DNA of 64,000 nucleotides from Pseudoduganella rivuli (lineage in GTDB: Bacteria > Pseudomonadota > Gammaproteobacteria > Burkholderiales > Burkholderiaceae_D): NCBI RefSeq assembly GCF_009674485.1, contig NZ_WKJJ01000019.1, forward strand, positions 62,001 through 126,000, in the 5' to 3' direction. The notes beneath the pieces were generated by a model that did not search any database, was not told where the DNA came from, and was given only the letters and a program-made list of their open reading frames with translations. Within the stretch, counting starts at the first letter, position 1. Every line of letters begins with the position of its first letter. Shown one piece after another: positions 1 to 8,455 of this stretch. The position numbers and the translations under genes were made by a program.

Positions 1-1403
1 CGGTCGCGCGCGTGGCGCTGGGCACGACGGACGAAGTCGACGCGGCCGTGCAAGCCGCCGCCGCCGCGTTCCCCACCTGGTCCGCCACGCCGCCGCTGAC
101 CCGTGCGCGCGTGCTGTTCAAGTATCTGCAGCTGTGCCAGCAGCATACCGACGAATTTGCCGCGATGCTGACGCGCGAGCACGGCAAGACGTTTTCCGAC
201 GCGCAGGGCGAAGTGGGACGCGGCATCGAGATGGTGGAATTCGCCGTCGGTATCCCGCAAATGCTGAAGGGCGAATTCACCGATCAAATCGCGCGCGGTA
301 TCGATGCGTGGTCGATGCGCCAGCCGCTGGGCGTGGTGGCCGGCATCACGCCGTTCAACTTCCCCGTGATGGTGCCGATGTGGATGTTCCCCGTCGCTAT
401 CGCGTGCGGCAACACCTTTGTATTGAAGCCTTCCGAGCGCGATCCGTCGCCATCCTTGCTGCACGCGAAACTGTTGAAGGAAGCCGGCTTGCCGGATGGC
501 GTGTTCAACGTCGTACAGGGCGACAAGACCGCTGTCGATGCCTTGCTGGATCACCCGGAAGTGCAGGCCATCAGCTTTGTCGGCTCGACCCCGATTGCCG
601 AATACATTTATGCGCGGGGCAGTGCGCACGGCAAGCGGGTGCAGGCATTGGGCGGCGCGAAGAATCACATGGTCGTGATGCCGGATGCCGACATGGACAT
701 GGCGGTCGATGCGCTGATGGGCGCCGCGTACGGTTCGGCCGGCGAACGCTGCATGGCAATCTCGGTGGCCGTCGCCATCGGCGATGCGGGCGACAAGCTG
801 GTGGCTGCACTGAAAACGCGCGCCGCCGCACTGAAAGTATGCGACGGCATGGAAGCAGGCGCTGAAATGGGGCCGGTGGTGACGCAGGCTGCCAAGCAGC
901 GCATCGAAGGCTTGATCGGCACGGGCGTGGAACAGGGCGCGACGCTGGTGGTCGATGGCCGCAACTACAAGGTGGCAGGCCGTGAAAACGGCTTCTTCAT
1001 TGGCGGCACCCTGTTCGACCACGTGACGCCGGACATGACGATCTACAAGGAAGAAATCTTCGGCCCCGTGCTGTGCGTGGTGCGCCTGCCGGACATCGGC
1101 CACGCGGTGGAACTGATCAACGCCAATGAATTCGGCAATGGCGTGGCGGTGTTTACGCGCGATGGCGGTGTGGCGCGCGAATTCGTGCGGCAAATCCAGG
1201 TCGGCATGGTGGGCGTCAATGTACCGCTGCCGGTGCCGATGGCGTTCAACAGTTTCGGCGGCTGGAAGCGCAGCCTGTTCGGCGACCACCACGCTTATGG
1301 TCCCGAAGGCGTGCGTTTCTACACGCGCCATAAGGCCGTGATGCAGCGCTGGCCGAATACGGCAAGCGCTGGTGCGGAATTTGCATTCCCACAGATGAAA
1401 TAA
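1..1403 (+). CDS. mmsA: CoA-acylating (methyl)malonate-semialdehyde dehydrogenase, 5' end cut by window
   Basis: NAD-dependent aldehyde dehydrogenase of the MmsA type, which oxidises malonate or methylmalonate semialdehyde to acetyl- or propionyl-CoA. The frame is open from base 3 (V-A-R then VALGTTDEVDAAV), so the start lies upstream of the window; the GTG at 12 is internal. About 467 residues are visible against a family length near 500. The catalytic Cys is in GSAGERCMA (codon at 750-752), and the family C-terminus FGGWKRSLFGD and RFYTRHK is present. It leads a co-directional set of pyrimidine-degradation genes, where it would consume the malonate semialdehyde made from beta-alanine. The beta-alanine transaminase needed between them is not in the window. 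Family assignment is firm; the substrate is inferred from context. Confidence 0.93.
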   Translation, partial: VARVALGTTDEVDAAVQAAAAAFPTWSATPPLTRARVLFKYLQLCQQHTDEFAAMLTREHGKTFSDAQGEVGRGIEMVEFAVGIPQMLKGEFTDQIARGIDAWSMRQPLGVVAGITPFNFPVMVPMWMFPVAIACGNTFVLKPSERDPSPSLLHAKLLKEAGLPDGVFNVVQGDKTAVDALLDHPEVQAISFVGSTPIAEYIYARGSAHGKRVQALGGAKNHMVVMPDADMDMAVDALMGAAYGSAGERCMAISVAVAIGDAGDKLVAALKTRAAALKVCDGMEAGAEMGPVVTQAAKQRIEGLIGTGVEQGATLVVDGRNYKVAGRENGFFIGGTLFDHVTPDMTIYKEEIFGPVLCVVRLPDIGHAVELINANEFGNGVAVFTRDGGVAREFVRQIQVGMVGVNVPLPVPMAFNSFGGWKRSLFGDHHAYGPEGVRFYTRHKAVMQRWPNTASAGAEFAFPQMK

Positions 1404-1468
1404 ACGTAGGGCGGATTGGCACAGCCAAGCCGCCGGCATGACCAAGCGAACCAAGCCAGGGATAAAAA

Positions 1469-2836
1469 ATGATAGCCTCACTCCAGCACCTGCCACAGCC
1501 CAAGGCGTCCAGCGCCGAGCTGGGCGAACAGTTCACCGACCTGGCTCCGCCACTCAATGCGCGCCAGGCTGCCATTGAAAGCGCGCGCTGCCTGTATTGC
1601 TACGATGCGCCCTGTACCCGCATCTGCCCGTCGGAAATCGACGTGGCCAGCTTTATCCGCAATATCCACGAGCAGAATATCAACGGCGCGGCGGCCGGCA
1701 TCCTGAAACAGAATATTCTGGGCGGCAGCTGCTCGCGCGTCTGCCCGACGGAAATCCTGTGCGAAGACGCGTGCGTGCGCAACCACGATGCGGAAGGCCA
1801 GCCGGTGAAGATCGGCTTGCTGCAGCGCTATGCGCTGGACCACATGACGTTCACCGAACATCCCTTCCAGCGCGCGGCGTCCACCGGCAAGAAAATCGCC
1901 GTGGTGGGCGGCGGTCCGGCAGGCCTGTCGTGCGCGCACCGTCTGGCCATGCTGGGCAACGACGTGGTGATTTACGAAGCGCTGGAAAAAACCGGCGGCC
2001 TCAATGAATACGGCATCGCCAAGTACAAGCTGACGGACGACTTCGCGCAAAAGGAAGTGGACTTCCTGCTGGGTATCGGCGGCATCGAAGTGCGCCACGG
2101 CCAGCGCCTGGGCGACAACCTGCAGCTGAAAGACTTGCATGCGCAATATGACGCGGTCTTCCTCGGCATCGGCCTGGGCGCGTCGCGCCGGCTGGGCCTG
2201 ACGGGCGAAGATGCGCCCGGCCTGATGGCGGCCGTCGACTACATCGCGGAATTGCGCCAGGCATCCGACCTGGCCAAGCTGCCGGTGCCGCGCCGCGCCG
2301 TCGTGATTGGCGCGGGCAATACCGCCATCGATATGGCCGTGCAAATCCAGCGCCTCGGTGCGGAAGAAGTCACGCTGGTCTATCGCCGCGGTTTCGGCGA
2401 CATGAGCGCCACCCGCCACGAACAGGACATCGCCAAAGCCAACCAGGTGCGCATGCGCACATGGGCCGCGCCGAAGCAGGTGTTGCTGGATGACGGAGGC
2501 AAGGTATGCGGCATGCGCTTTGAAAACACCAAGCTCGATGGCGCGAAACTGGTGGGGACTGGCGTGACGTTCGATATCCCCGCCGACGCGGTCTTCAAGG
2601 CCATCGGCCAGGGCATGGACGATACCAGCCTGTCCGATGCGATGGCTGCCACGGTCCAGCGCGACGGCGAAAAGATCCACGTCGACTCGCATTTCCGCAC
2701 ATCGGTGCCCGGCATTTATGCGGGCGGCGATTGCGTGGCGCCGGGGCAGGACCTGACGGTGCAGGCGGTACAGCACGGCAAACTTGCCGCACTGGCCATT
2801 CATCAAGACATCCTTTCCAAAGTGGAGGCTGCATAA
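1469..2836 (+). CDS. preT: NAD-dependent dihydropyrimidine dehydrogenase, flavin subunit PreT
   Basis: 455-residue FAD/NAD oxidoreductase related to the small subunit of glutamate synthase. With PreA it reduces uracil and thymine to dihydropyrimidines. The N-terminal third has the Fe-S cysteine sets CLYCYDAPCTRICP and GGSCSRVCP. The first Rossmann fold is at VVGGGPAGLSCA (about residue 146) and a second, NAD-binding one is at VVIGAGNTAIDMA (about 280); the C-terminal FAD motif is GIYAGGDCV. A ribosome site AGGGA lies six bases before the ATG. The stop overlaps the preA start by one base (TAATG), so the two are translationally coupled. Confidence 0.93.
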   Translation: MIASLQHLPQPKASSAELGEQFTDLAPPLNARQAAIESARCLYCYDAPCTRICPSEIDVASFIRNIHEQNINGAAAGILKQNILGGSCSRVCPTEILCEDACVRNHDAEGQPVKIGLLQRYALDHMTFTEHPFQRAASTGKKIAVVGGGPAGLSCAHRLAMLGNDVVIYEALEKTGGLNEYGIAKYKLTDDFAQKEVDFLLGIGGIEVRHGQRLGDNLQLKDLHAQYDAVFLGIGLGASRRLGLTGEDAPGLMAAVDYIAELRQASDLAKLPVPRRAVVIGAGNTAIDMAVQIQRLGAEEVTLVYRRGFGDMSATRHEQDIAKANQVRMRTWAAPKQVLLDDGGKVCGMRFENTKLDGAKLVGTGVTFDIPADAVFKAIGQGMDDTSLSDAMAATVQRDGEKIHVDSHFRTSVPGIYAGGDCVAPGQDLTVQAVQHGKLAALAIHQDILSKVEAA

Positions 2837-4116
2837 TGGCCGATCTGAGCATCAATTTCTGCGGCATCAAGGCGCCTAACCCGTTCTGGCTGGCCTCCGC
2901 GCCGCCGACCGACAAGGCGTATAACGTGGTGCGCGCATTCGAAGCGGGATGGGGCGGCGTGGTCTGGAAAACCCTCGGCGAAGACCCTCCCGCCGTCAAC
3001 GTGTCGTCGCGCTATTCCGCGCACCACGGCAAGAACCGCGAAGTCCTGGGCTTCAACAATATCGAGCTGATCACGGACCGCGACCTCGACATCAACCTGC
3101 GCGAAATCACGGAAGTCAAGAAAGCATGGCCGGACCGCGCCATCGTGGTGTCGCTGATGCTGCCATGCGAAGAAGCCGCATGGGCAGACATCCTGCCGAA
3201 AATCGAGGCGACCGGCGCCGATGGCATCGAACTGAATTTCGGCTGCCCGCACGGCATGCCGGAGCGGGGCATGGGTTCCGCCGTGGGCCAGGTGCCGGAT
3301 TACGTGGAAATGGTGACGCGCTGGTGCAAGCAGCACACGAAACTGCCGGTGATCGTCAAGCTGACGCCGAACATCACGGACATCCGCATGCCGGCCCGCG
3401 CCGCGCACAAGGGCGGCGCCGATGCGGTGTCGCTGATTAACACGATCAACTCCATCACGCACCTGGACCTGGACCGCATGGTGGCGTTCCCCGCCGTGGG
3501 CAACGCCAGCACGCACGGCGGCTATTGCGGCTCGGCCGTGAAACCCATCGCGCTGAACATGGTGGCGGAAATCGCCCGCGATCCGCAAACCAAGGGCTTG
3601 CCGATTTCCGGCATAGGCGGCATCGGCAGCTGGCGCGACGCGGCGGAATTCATTGCGCTGGGCGCCGGCTGCGTTCAGGTGTGCACGGCGGCCATGTTGC
3701 ACGGCTTCCGCATCGTCGAAGAAATGAAGGATGGCTTGTCGCGCTGGATGGATGAAAAGGGCTACAAGTCGCTGGACGATTTCATGGGCAAGGCGGTGCC
3801 GAATACGACGGACTGGAAATACCTGGACATGAATTACAAGGTCATTGCCCAGATCAACCAGGACGACTGCATCAAGTGCGGCCGCTGCTACGTGGCGTGC
3901 GAAGACACGTCGCACCAGTCGATTGCGCAAACCATCGACGCGGCCGGCGTGCGCACCTATGAAGTCATCAAGGATGAATGCGTGGGCTGCAACCTGTGTG
4001 AAATCACGTGTCCGGTGCAGGGCTGCATCACGATGGTGCCGCAGGATACCGGCAAGCCGTACATGAACTGGACGCAGGATCCGCGTAATCCGCGCAGGGA
4101 GGTCAAGGCGGCTTGA
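2836..4116 (+). CDS. preA: NAD-dependent dihydropyrimidine dehydrogenase, catalytic subunit PreA
   Basis: 426-residue FMN-dependent dihydroorotate-dehydrogenase-like barrel with a C-terminal 2x[4Fe-4S] ferredoxin domain. It is the partner of PreT in the first step of reductive pyrimidine breakdown. The barrel carries ELNFGCPHGM and SGIGGIGSW. The ferredoxin cysteines are CIKCGRCYVAC and CVGCNLCEITCPV. The ATG at 2836 overlaps the preT stop and begins MADLSINFCGIKAPNPF, matching the family start; the longer frame from 2731 would run through preT and is rejected. Confidence 0.95.
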   Translation: MADLSINFCGIKAPNPFWLASAPPTDKAYNVVRAFEAGWGGVVWKTLGEDPPAVNVSSRYSAHHGKNREVLGFNNIELITDRDLDINLREITEVKKAWPDRAIVVSLMLPCEEAAWADILPKIEATGADGIELNFGCPHGMPERGMGSAVGQVPDYVEMVTRWCKQHTKLPVIVKLTPNITDIRMPARAAHKGGADAVSLINTINSITHLDLDRMVAFPAVGNASTHGGYCGSAVKPIALNMVAEIARDPQTKGLPISGIGGIGSWRDAAEFIALGAGCVQVCTAAMLHGFRIVEEMKDGLSRWMDEKGYKSLDDFMGKAVPNTTDWKYLDMNYKVIAQINQDDCIKCGRCYVACEDTSHQSIAQTIDAAGVRTYEVIKDECVGCNLCEITCPVQGCITMVPQDTGKPYMNWTQDPRNPRREVKAA

Positions 4117-4127
4117 TCCAGCAGCAT

Positions 4128-4210
4128 GTTGGCAAGTGCAATCCCGTCGTCATCCCCGCGAAAGCCGGGATGACGATCGCGTTTGCGGCAGTTGGCAAGT
4201 TCATTCCCGT
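4128..4210. repeat. Intergenic dyad flanked by an imperfect 20-base direct repeat
   Basis: Between preA and the permease, a dyad with arms CGTCATCCC (4148-4156) and GGGATGACG (4167-4175) sits inside a direct repeat: GTTGGCAAGTGCAATCCCGT (4128-4147) and GTTGGCAAGTTCATTCCCGT (4191-4210), which match at 18 of 20 bases. The dyad resembles REP-type intergenic palindromes common in proteobacteria. It could form a stem in the operon mRNA between a cytoplasmic enzyme and a membrane protein. Confidence 0.7.
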
Positions 4211-4234
4211 TCCACCCGATATTGGAGAGATGCA

Positions 4235-5719
4235 GTGAATAACGACCTGTCCGGCAATACCCAGCTCTGGAACGAAGACCTCGCGCCCACCAGCGCTGCC
4301 CAGCGCACGTGGCGCTGGTATCACTTTGCCGCCCTGTGGGTCGGCATGGTGATGTGCATCCCCGCTTACACCTTGTCCGCCAGCTTGATCGAGGGCGGCA
4401 TGTCGGCCTGGCAAGCCGTGTTCACGGTCTTCCTCGCCAACGCCATCGTGCTGTTGCCGATGCTGGCCATCGGCCACGCGGGCACCAAGTACGGCATTCC
4501 GTACGCGGTGCTGGCGCGCGCGTCGTTCGGCACGTCCGGGGCCCGCTTGCCTGCGCTGATGCGCGCGATCGTGGCGTGCGGCTGGTATGGCATCCAGACG
4601 TGGTTTGGCGGCCAGATGATTTACACGCTGATCGGCGTGATGCTGGGCGGCGAGATCGGCGGCGCGAAGATTTCCGGCCTCGGCATCAATGGCATGCAAT
4701 TCCTGTGCTTCCTGGCGTTCTGGGGCATCCAGTTCTGGTACATCGTGCACGGCATGGATGCGATCCGCAAACTGGAAACCTACACGGCGCCGCTGAAAAT
4801 CATCATCTGCTTCGTGCTGCTGGGCTGGGTCTACCAGAAAGCCGGCGGCTTCGGCCCGCTGCTGGAGCAGCCGTCGCAATTCGTCGACGGCGGCAAGAAG
4901 GCCGGGCAATTCTGGAATACGTTCTGGCCATCGCTGACGGCCATGGTGGGTTTCTGGGCCACGCTGGCGCTGAACATCCCCGATTTCACCCGCTTTGCCA
5001 AGTCGCAGCGCGACCAGGTGCTGGGCCAGACCGTCGGCTTGCCGGTGCCGATGGGTTTATTGGCCGCGCTGGCCGTGATCGTGACGTCCGCCACCGTTGT
5101 CCTGTATGGCAAGGCGCTGTGGGATCCGGTCGACCTGGCCAGCCGCATGACCGGCGTGGCGGTGCTGGTGGCGCTGGTGATCCTGCTGATCGATACCGTC
5201 AGCGTCAACCTGGCGGCCAACCTGGTGGGGCCCGCGTATGACTTTTCCGCGCTGGCGCCACGGCACATCAGCTACCGCATGGGCGGCTACATCACCGCGT
5301 CGATCGCCATCCTGATGCTGCCATGGAAACTGCTGGAATCCACGCAGGGTTACATCTTCACGTGGCTGATCGGCTATTCCGCGCTGCTGGGTCCCATCGC
5401 GGGCATCCTGATCATCGATTACTACCTGGTGCGCAAGACGGAACTGAACGTGGAACAGCTGTACCGCAACGACGGCATCTATTCGTACGGCAGCGGCTGG
5501 AACGTGGCCGCCATCGTGGCCTTCGTGGTGGGCGTGGCGCCGAATATTCCGGGCTTCCTGAATGCGGCATTCCCGGCGTCGTTTCCCGGCGTCGCCGATG
5601 GCTTTAAAACGATTTATACCTATGCGTGGTTCGTCGGCATTGCGATTTCCGCGCTGGTGTATGGCGTCATGATGAAAGGGAAGGCGGCGCCCGCGCTGCG
5701 TCCCGCCACGCAACGATAA
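4235..5719 (+). CDS. NCS1-family nucleobase:cation symporter
   Basis: 494-residue integral membrane transporter of the NCS1 family, with about 12 hydrophobic segments from WYHFAALWVGMVMCIPAYTL to the C-terminal AWFVGIAISALVYGVMM. Family members import uracil, hydantoin, allantoin or other nucleobases. Position inside the pyrimidine operon makes uracil, thymine or a dihydropyrimidine the likeliest cargo. I place the start at the GTG at 4235 because TTGGAGAG precedes it at proper spacing and the N-terminus NNDLSGNTQLWNEDLAP fits the family. The longer frame from 4136 would translate the intergenic dyad. Confidence 0.88.
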   Translation: MNNDLSGNTQLWNEDLAPTSAAQRTWRWYHFAALWVGMVMCIPAYTLSASLIEGGMSAWQAVFTVFLANAIVLLPMLAIGHAGTKYGIPYAVLARASFGTSGARLPALMRAIVACGWYGIQTWFGGQMIYTLIGVMLGGEIGGAKISGLGINGMQFLCFLAFWGIQFWYIVHGMDAIRKLETYTAPLKIIICFVLLGWVYQKAGGFGPLLEQPSQFVDGGKKAGQFWNTFWPSLTAMVGFWATLALNIPDFTRFAKSQRDQVLGQTVGLPVPMGLLAALAVIVTSATVVLYGKALWDPVDLASRMTGVAVLVALVILLIDTVSVNLAANLVGPAYDFSALAPRHISYRMGGYITASIAILMLPWKLLESTQGYIFTWLIGYSALLGPIAGILIIDYYLVRKTELNVEQLYRNDGIYSYGSGWNVAAIVAFVVGVAPNIPGFLNAAFPASFPGVADGFKTIYTYAWFVGIAISALVYGVMMKGKAAPALRPATQR

Positions 5720-5739
5720 TCAATCCGGAGACATACAGC

Positions 5740-7134
5740 ATGAGCATACTTATCCGTGGCGGCACCGTCGTCAATGCAGACCGCGCGTTCCGGGCCGATG
5801 TGCTGACCGATGGCGACAAGGTGGTGGCGGTCGGAACCAGCCTGGAGGCCCCTAGCGGCGCGAGGATCATCGACGCGGGCGGCCAGTACGTGATGCCGGG
5901 CGGGATCGATCCGCACACGCACATGAATTTGCCGTTCATGGGCACGGTCACGCAAGACGATTTCTTCACGGGCACGGCGGCGGGCCTGGCCGGCGGCAAC
6001 ACGACCATCATTGATTTCGTCATCCCCAACCCGCAGCAAAATCTGATCGAAGCGTACCAACAATGGCGCGGCTGGGCGCAAAAGGCGGCGGGCGACTACA
6101 CCTTCCACGTCGCCATCACGTGGTGGGACGACACCGTGCACCGCGACATGGGCATCCTCGTGCGCGACCATGGCGTCAACAGTTTCAAGCACTTCATGGC
6201 GTACAAGAACGCCATCATGGCGGACGATGAAACCCTCGTGAAAAGCTTCCGCCGCGCGCTGGAACTGGGGGCAATCCCCACCGTGCATGCGGAAAACGGC
6301 GAACTGGTCTACCAGCTGCAGCAGGACTTATTGAAACGGGGCTTGACGGGACCGTCGTCGCACCCGTTGTCTCGGCCGCCGATGGTGGAAGCGGAAGCGG
6401 CCAACCGCGCCATCGCCATTGCCGGTGTGTTGGGCACGCCCGTGTATATCGTGCACGTGTCGTGCGCGGAATCGCTGGAAGCCATCACGCGCGCGCGGGC
6501 CAACGGGCAGCGCGTGTATGGCGAAGCGCTGGCGGGCCACCTGATCGTCGACGACAGCGTGTACGCCAGTCCCGACTTCGACTTCGCGGCGGGCCACGTC
6601 ATGAGCCCGCCGTTCCGCAGCAAGCATCACCAGGATGCGCTGTGGCACGGCCTGCAGGGCGGCAACCTGCACACGACGGCCACCGATCACTGCACGTTCT
6701 GCGCGGAGCAAAAGGCGGCGGGCAAGAACGACTTCACGAAAATCCCGAATGGCTGCGCCGGCGTGGAAGACCGCATGGCCGTGATCTGGGATGCGGGCGT
6801 CAATACGGGACGCCTGACGCCGTCGGAATTCGTCAAGGTCACGTCCGCCAACGCGGCGCAAATCTTCAACATTTATCCCCGCAAGGGCGTGGTGGCCGTG
6901 GGCGCCGACGCGGATATCGTCGTGTGGGACCCGGAAGGTTCGCGCACGATTTCCGCCAGGACCCAGCACAACAAGGGCGGCTTCAATGTCTTCGAAGGCC
7001 GCACCGTGAAGGGGATTCCCACGACGACCGTCGCCGCCGGCAAGGTGGTCTGGCGTGGCGGCCAATTGATGGCGGTGGAGGGCGCGGGCCGGCATATCGA
7101 CCGCCCCGCATTCGTCCCCGTCAGCGCAAAATAA
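5740..7134 (+). CDS. hydA: Dihydropyrimidinase (D-hydantoinase)
   Basis: 464-residue amidohydrolase that opens dihydrouracil or dihydrothymine to N-carbamoyl-beta-alanine or its methyl form. Visible motifs are the metal site GGIDPHTHMNLPF, the carboxylated lysine in FKHFMAYKNAI, HAENGELV, YIVHVSC and the catalytic Asp in ATDHCTFC. Length matches the family. The ATG at 5740 follows CCGGAG and starts MSILIRGGTVVNADRA; the upstream extension from 5626 runs through the end of the permease. It lies between the permease and the M20 hydrolase that takes the next step. Confidence 0.95.
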   Translation: MSILIRGGTVVNADRAFRADVLTDGDKVVAVGTSLEAPSGARIIDAGGQYVMPGGIDPHTHMNLPFMGTVTQDDFFTGTAAGLAGGNTTIIDFVIPNPQQNLIEAYQQWRGWAQKAAGDYTFHVAITWWDDTVHRDMGILVRDHGVNSFKHFMAYKNAIMADDETLVKSFRRALELGAIPTVHAENGELVYQLQQDLLKRGLTGPSSHPLSRPPMVEAEAANRAIAIAGVLGTPVYIVHVSCAESLEAITRARANGQRVYGEALAGHLIVDDSVYASPDFDFAAGHVMSPPFRSKHHQDALWHGLQGGNLHTTATDHCTFCAEQKAAGKNDFTKIPNGCAGVEDRMAVIWDAGVNTGRLTPSEFVKVTSANAAQIFNIYPRKGVVAVGADADIVVWDPEGSRTISARTQHNKGGFNVFEGRTVKGIPTTTVAAGKVVWRGGQLMAVEGAGRHIDRPAFVPVSAK

Positions 7135-7149
7135 GCAGGAGCAGCGAAC

Positions 7150-8385
7150 ATGAACGATTTACATATCAACGGCGACCGCCTGTGGTCATCCCTGATGGAA
7201 CTGGCAAAGATCGGCGCCACGGAAAAGGGCGGCGTCAAGCGCCTGACGCTGACAGACCTCGACAAGCAGGGCCGCGACCTGGTCACCGGCTGGGCGCGTG
7301 ACGCGGGATTGAGCATCACGATCGACCAGATCGGCAATGTCTTCATGCGCCGCGATGGCGAAGACAATACGCTGCCGCCCGTCATGACGGGCAGCCATAT
7401 CGACACCCAGCCCACGGGCGGCAAGTTCGATGGCAATTACGGCGTGCTGGCCGGGCTGGAAGTGGTGCGCACGCTGAACGACAAGGGCATCAAGACCCGG
7501 GCGCCGATCGAAGTGGCGTTCTGGACCAACGAGGAGGGATCCCGCTTCGTGCCCGTGATGATGGGCTCCGGCGTGTTTTGCGGCGCGTTCACGCTGGACC
7601 ATGCGTATGCGGCCAAGGATGTCGAAGGCAAGACCGTCAAGGGCGAGCTGGAACGGATCGGCTACAAAGGCGACCAGGTGCCGGGCCAGCATCCGATCGG
7701 CGCGTATTTCGAAGCGCACATCGAGCAGGGCCCCGTGCTGGAGGATGCGGACAAGGTGATCGGTGTGGTGCCTGCCGTGATGGGTTTGTCGTGGTACGAC
7801 TGCACGGTGACGGGCATGGAAGCCCACGCGGGTCCCACGCCCATGCATTTGCGCAAGGATGCGATGCAAGTGTCGACCCGCATCATCCAGGAAGTGGTGG
7901 CCATCGCCAACCGCTATCCGCCCTATGGCCGAGGCACGGTGGGCATGATGCAAGTGTTCCCCAACAGCCGCAACGTGATTCCCGGCGAAGTAAAATTCAG
8001 TATCGACCTGCGTAACGTCAACGATGCGTTGCTGAATACCATGCACGAGGAAATGCTGGCGTTCGTGGAAAAAACGCGCCAGGAAACCGGCTTGGGCATC
8101 CAGATCGAGCGCGTGTCATATTACCCGCCATGCCCGTTCCACCCGGATTGTGTGGATGCCGTACGCAAGGCCACGGCGAAGCTCGGGTACTCCACGATGG
8201 ATGTGGTGTCCGGCGCCGGCCACGACGCGATTTACGCGGCCCGCGTGGCGCCGGCCGGCATGATTTTCGTGCCGTGCAAGGATGGCATCAGCCACAATGA
8301 AATCGAAGATGCCAAAGCGGAACATCTGGAAGCCGGGTGCAACGTGTTGCTGCATGCGATGCTGGAGCGGGCGGGCGTGGCATAG
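7150..8385 (+). CDS. Zn-dependent M20 hydrolase, probable beta-ureidopropionase
   Basis: 411-residue amidohydrolase/carbamoylase of the M20 group. It should hydrolyse N-carbamoyl-beta-alanine to beta-alanine, CO2 and ammonia, the third step of the reductive pathway. Metal-site motifs are TGSHIDTQPTGGKFDGNYG, FWTNEEGSRF, AHIEQGPVLE and the C-terminal SGAGHDAIYAA. It begins 15 bases after dihydropyrimidinase with AGGAGCAG before the ATG. The same family includes allantoate amidohydrolases and L-carbamoylases; the operon position is what favours ureidopropionase. Confidence 0.87.
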   Translation: MNDLHINGDRLWSSLMELAKIGATEKGGVKRLTLTDLDKQGRDLVTGWARDAGLSITIDQIGNVFMRRDGEDNTLPPVMTGSHIDTQPTGGKFDGNYGVLAGLEVVRTLNDKGIKTRAPIEVAFWTNEEGSRFVPVMMGSGVFCGAFTLDHAYAAKDVEGKTVKGELERIGYKGDQVPGQHPIGAYFEAHIEQGPVLEDADKVIGVVPAVMGLSWYDCTVTGMEAHAGPTPMHLRKDAMQVSTRIIQEVVAIANRYPPYGRGTVGMMQVFPNSRNVIPGEVKFSIDLRNVNDALLNTMHEEMLAFVEKTRQETGLGIQIERVSYYPPCPFHPDCVDAVRKATAKLGYSTMDVVSGAGHDAIYAARVAPAGMIFVPCKDGISHNEIEDAKAEHLEAGCNVLLHAMLERAGVA

Positions 8386-8406
8386 CGTCGCGTAGCGGCG
8401 ACGGCG

Positions 8407-8444
8407 CATGGGTATAATCGGTTATCGCAGTCCGACTACCCATG
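8407..8444. promoter_or_regulatory. Inverted repeat containing a TATAAT box, upstream of the GGDEF-EAL gene
   Basis: CATGGGTA (8407-8414) and TACCCATG (8437-8444) form perfect 8-base arms around a 22-base loop. TATAAT (8413-8418) overlaps the left arm and lies 38 bases before the chosen start at 8456. No convincing -35 hexamer is seen. It could be a promoter with an overlapping operator. Confidence 0.45.
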
Positions 8445-8455
8445 GGCACAAACCG

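Noticed and set aside
1478..2806. Long minus-strand open frame opposite preT
   Set aside because: Shadow of the high-GC coding strand; low-complexity His/Arg/Ala-rich product and clear homology of the plus-strand gene.
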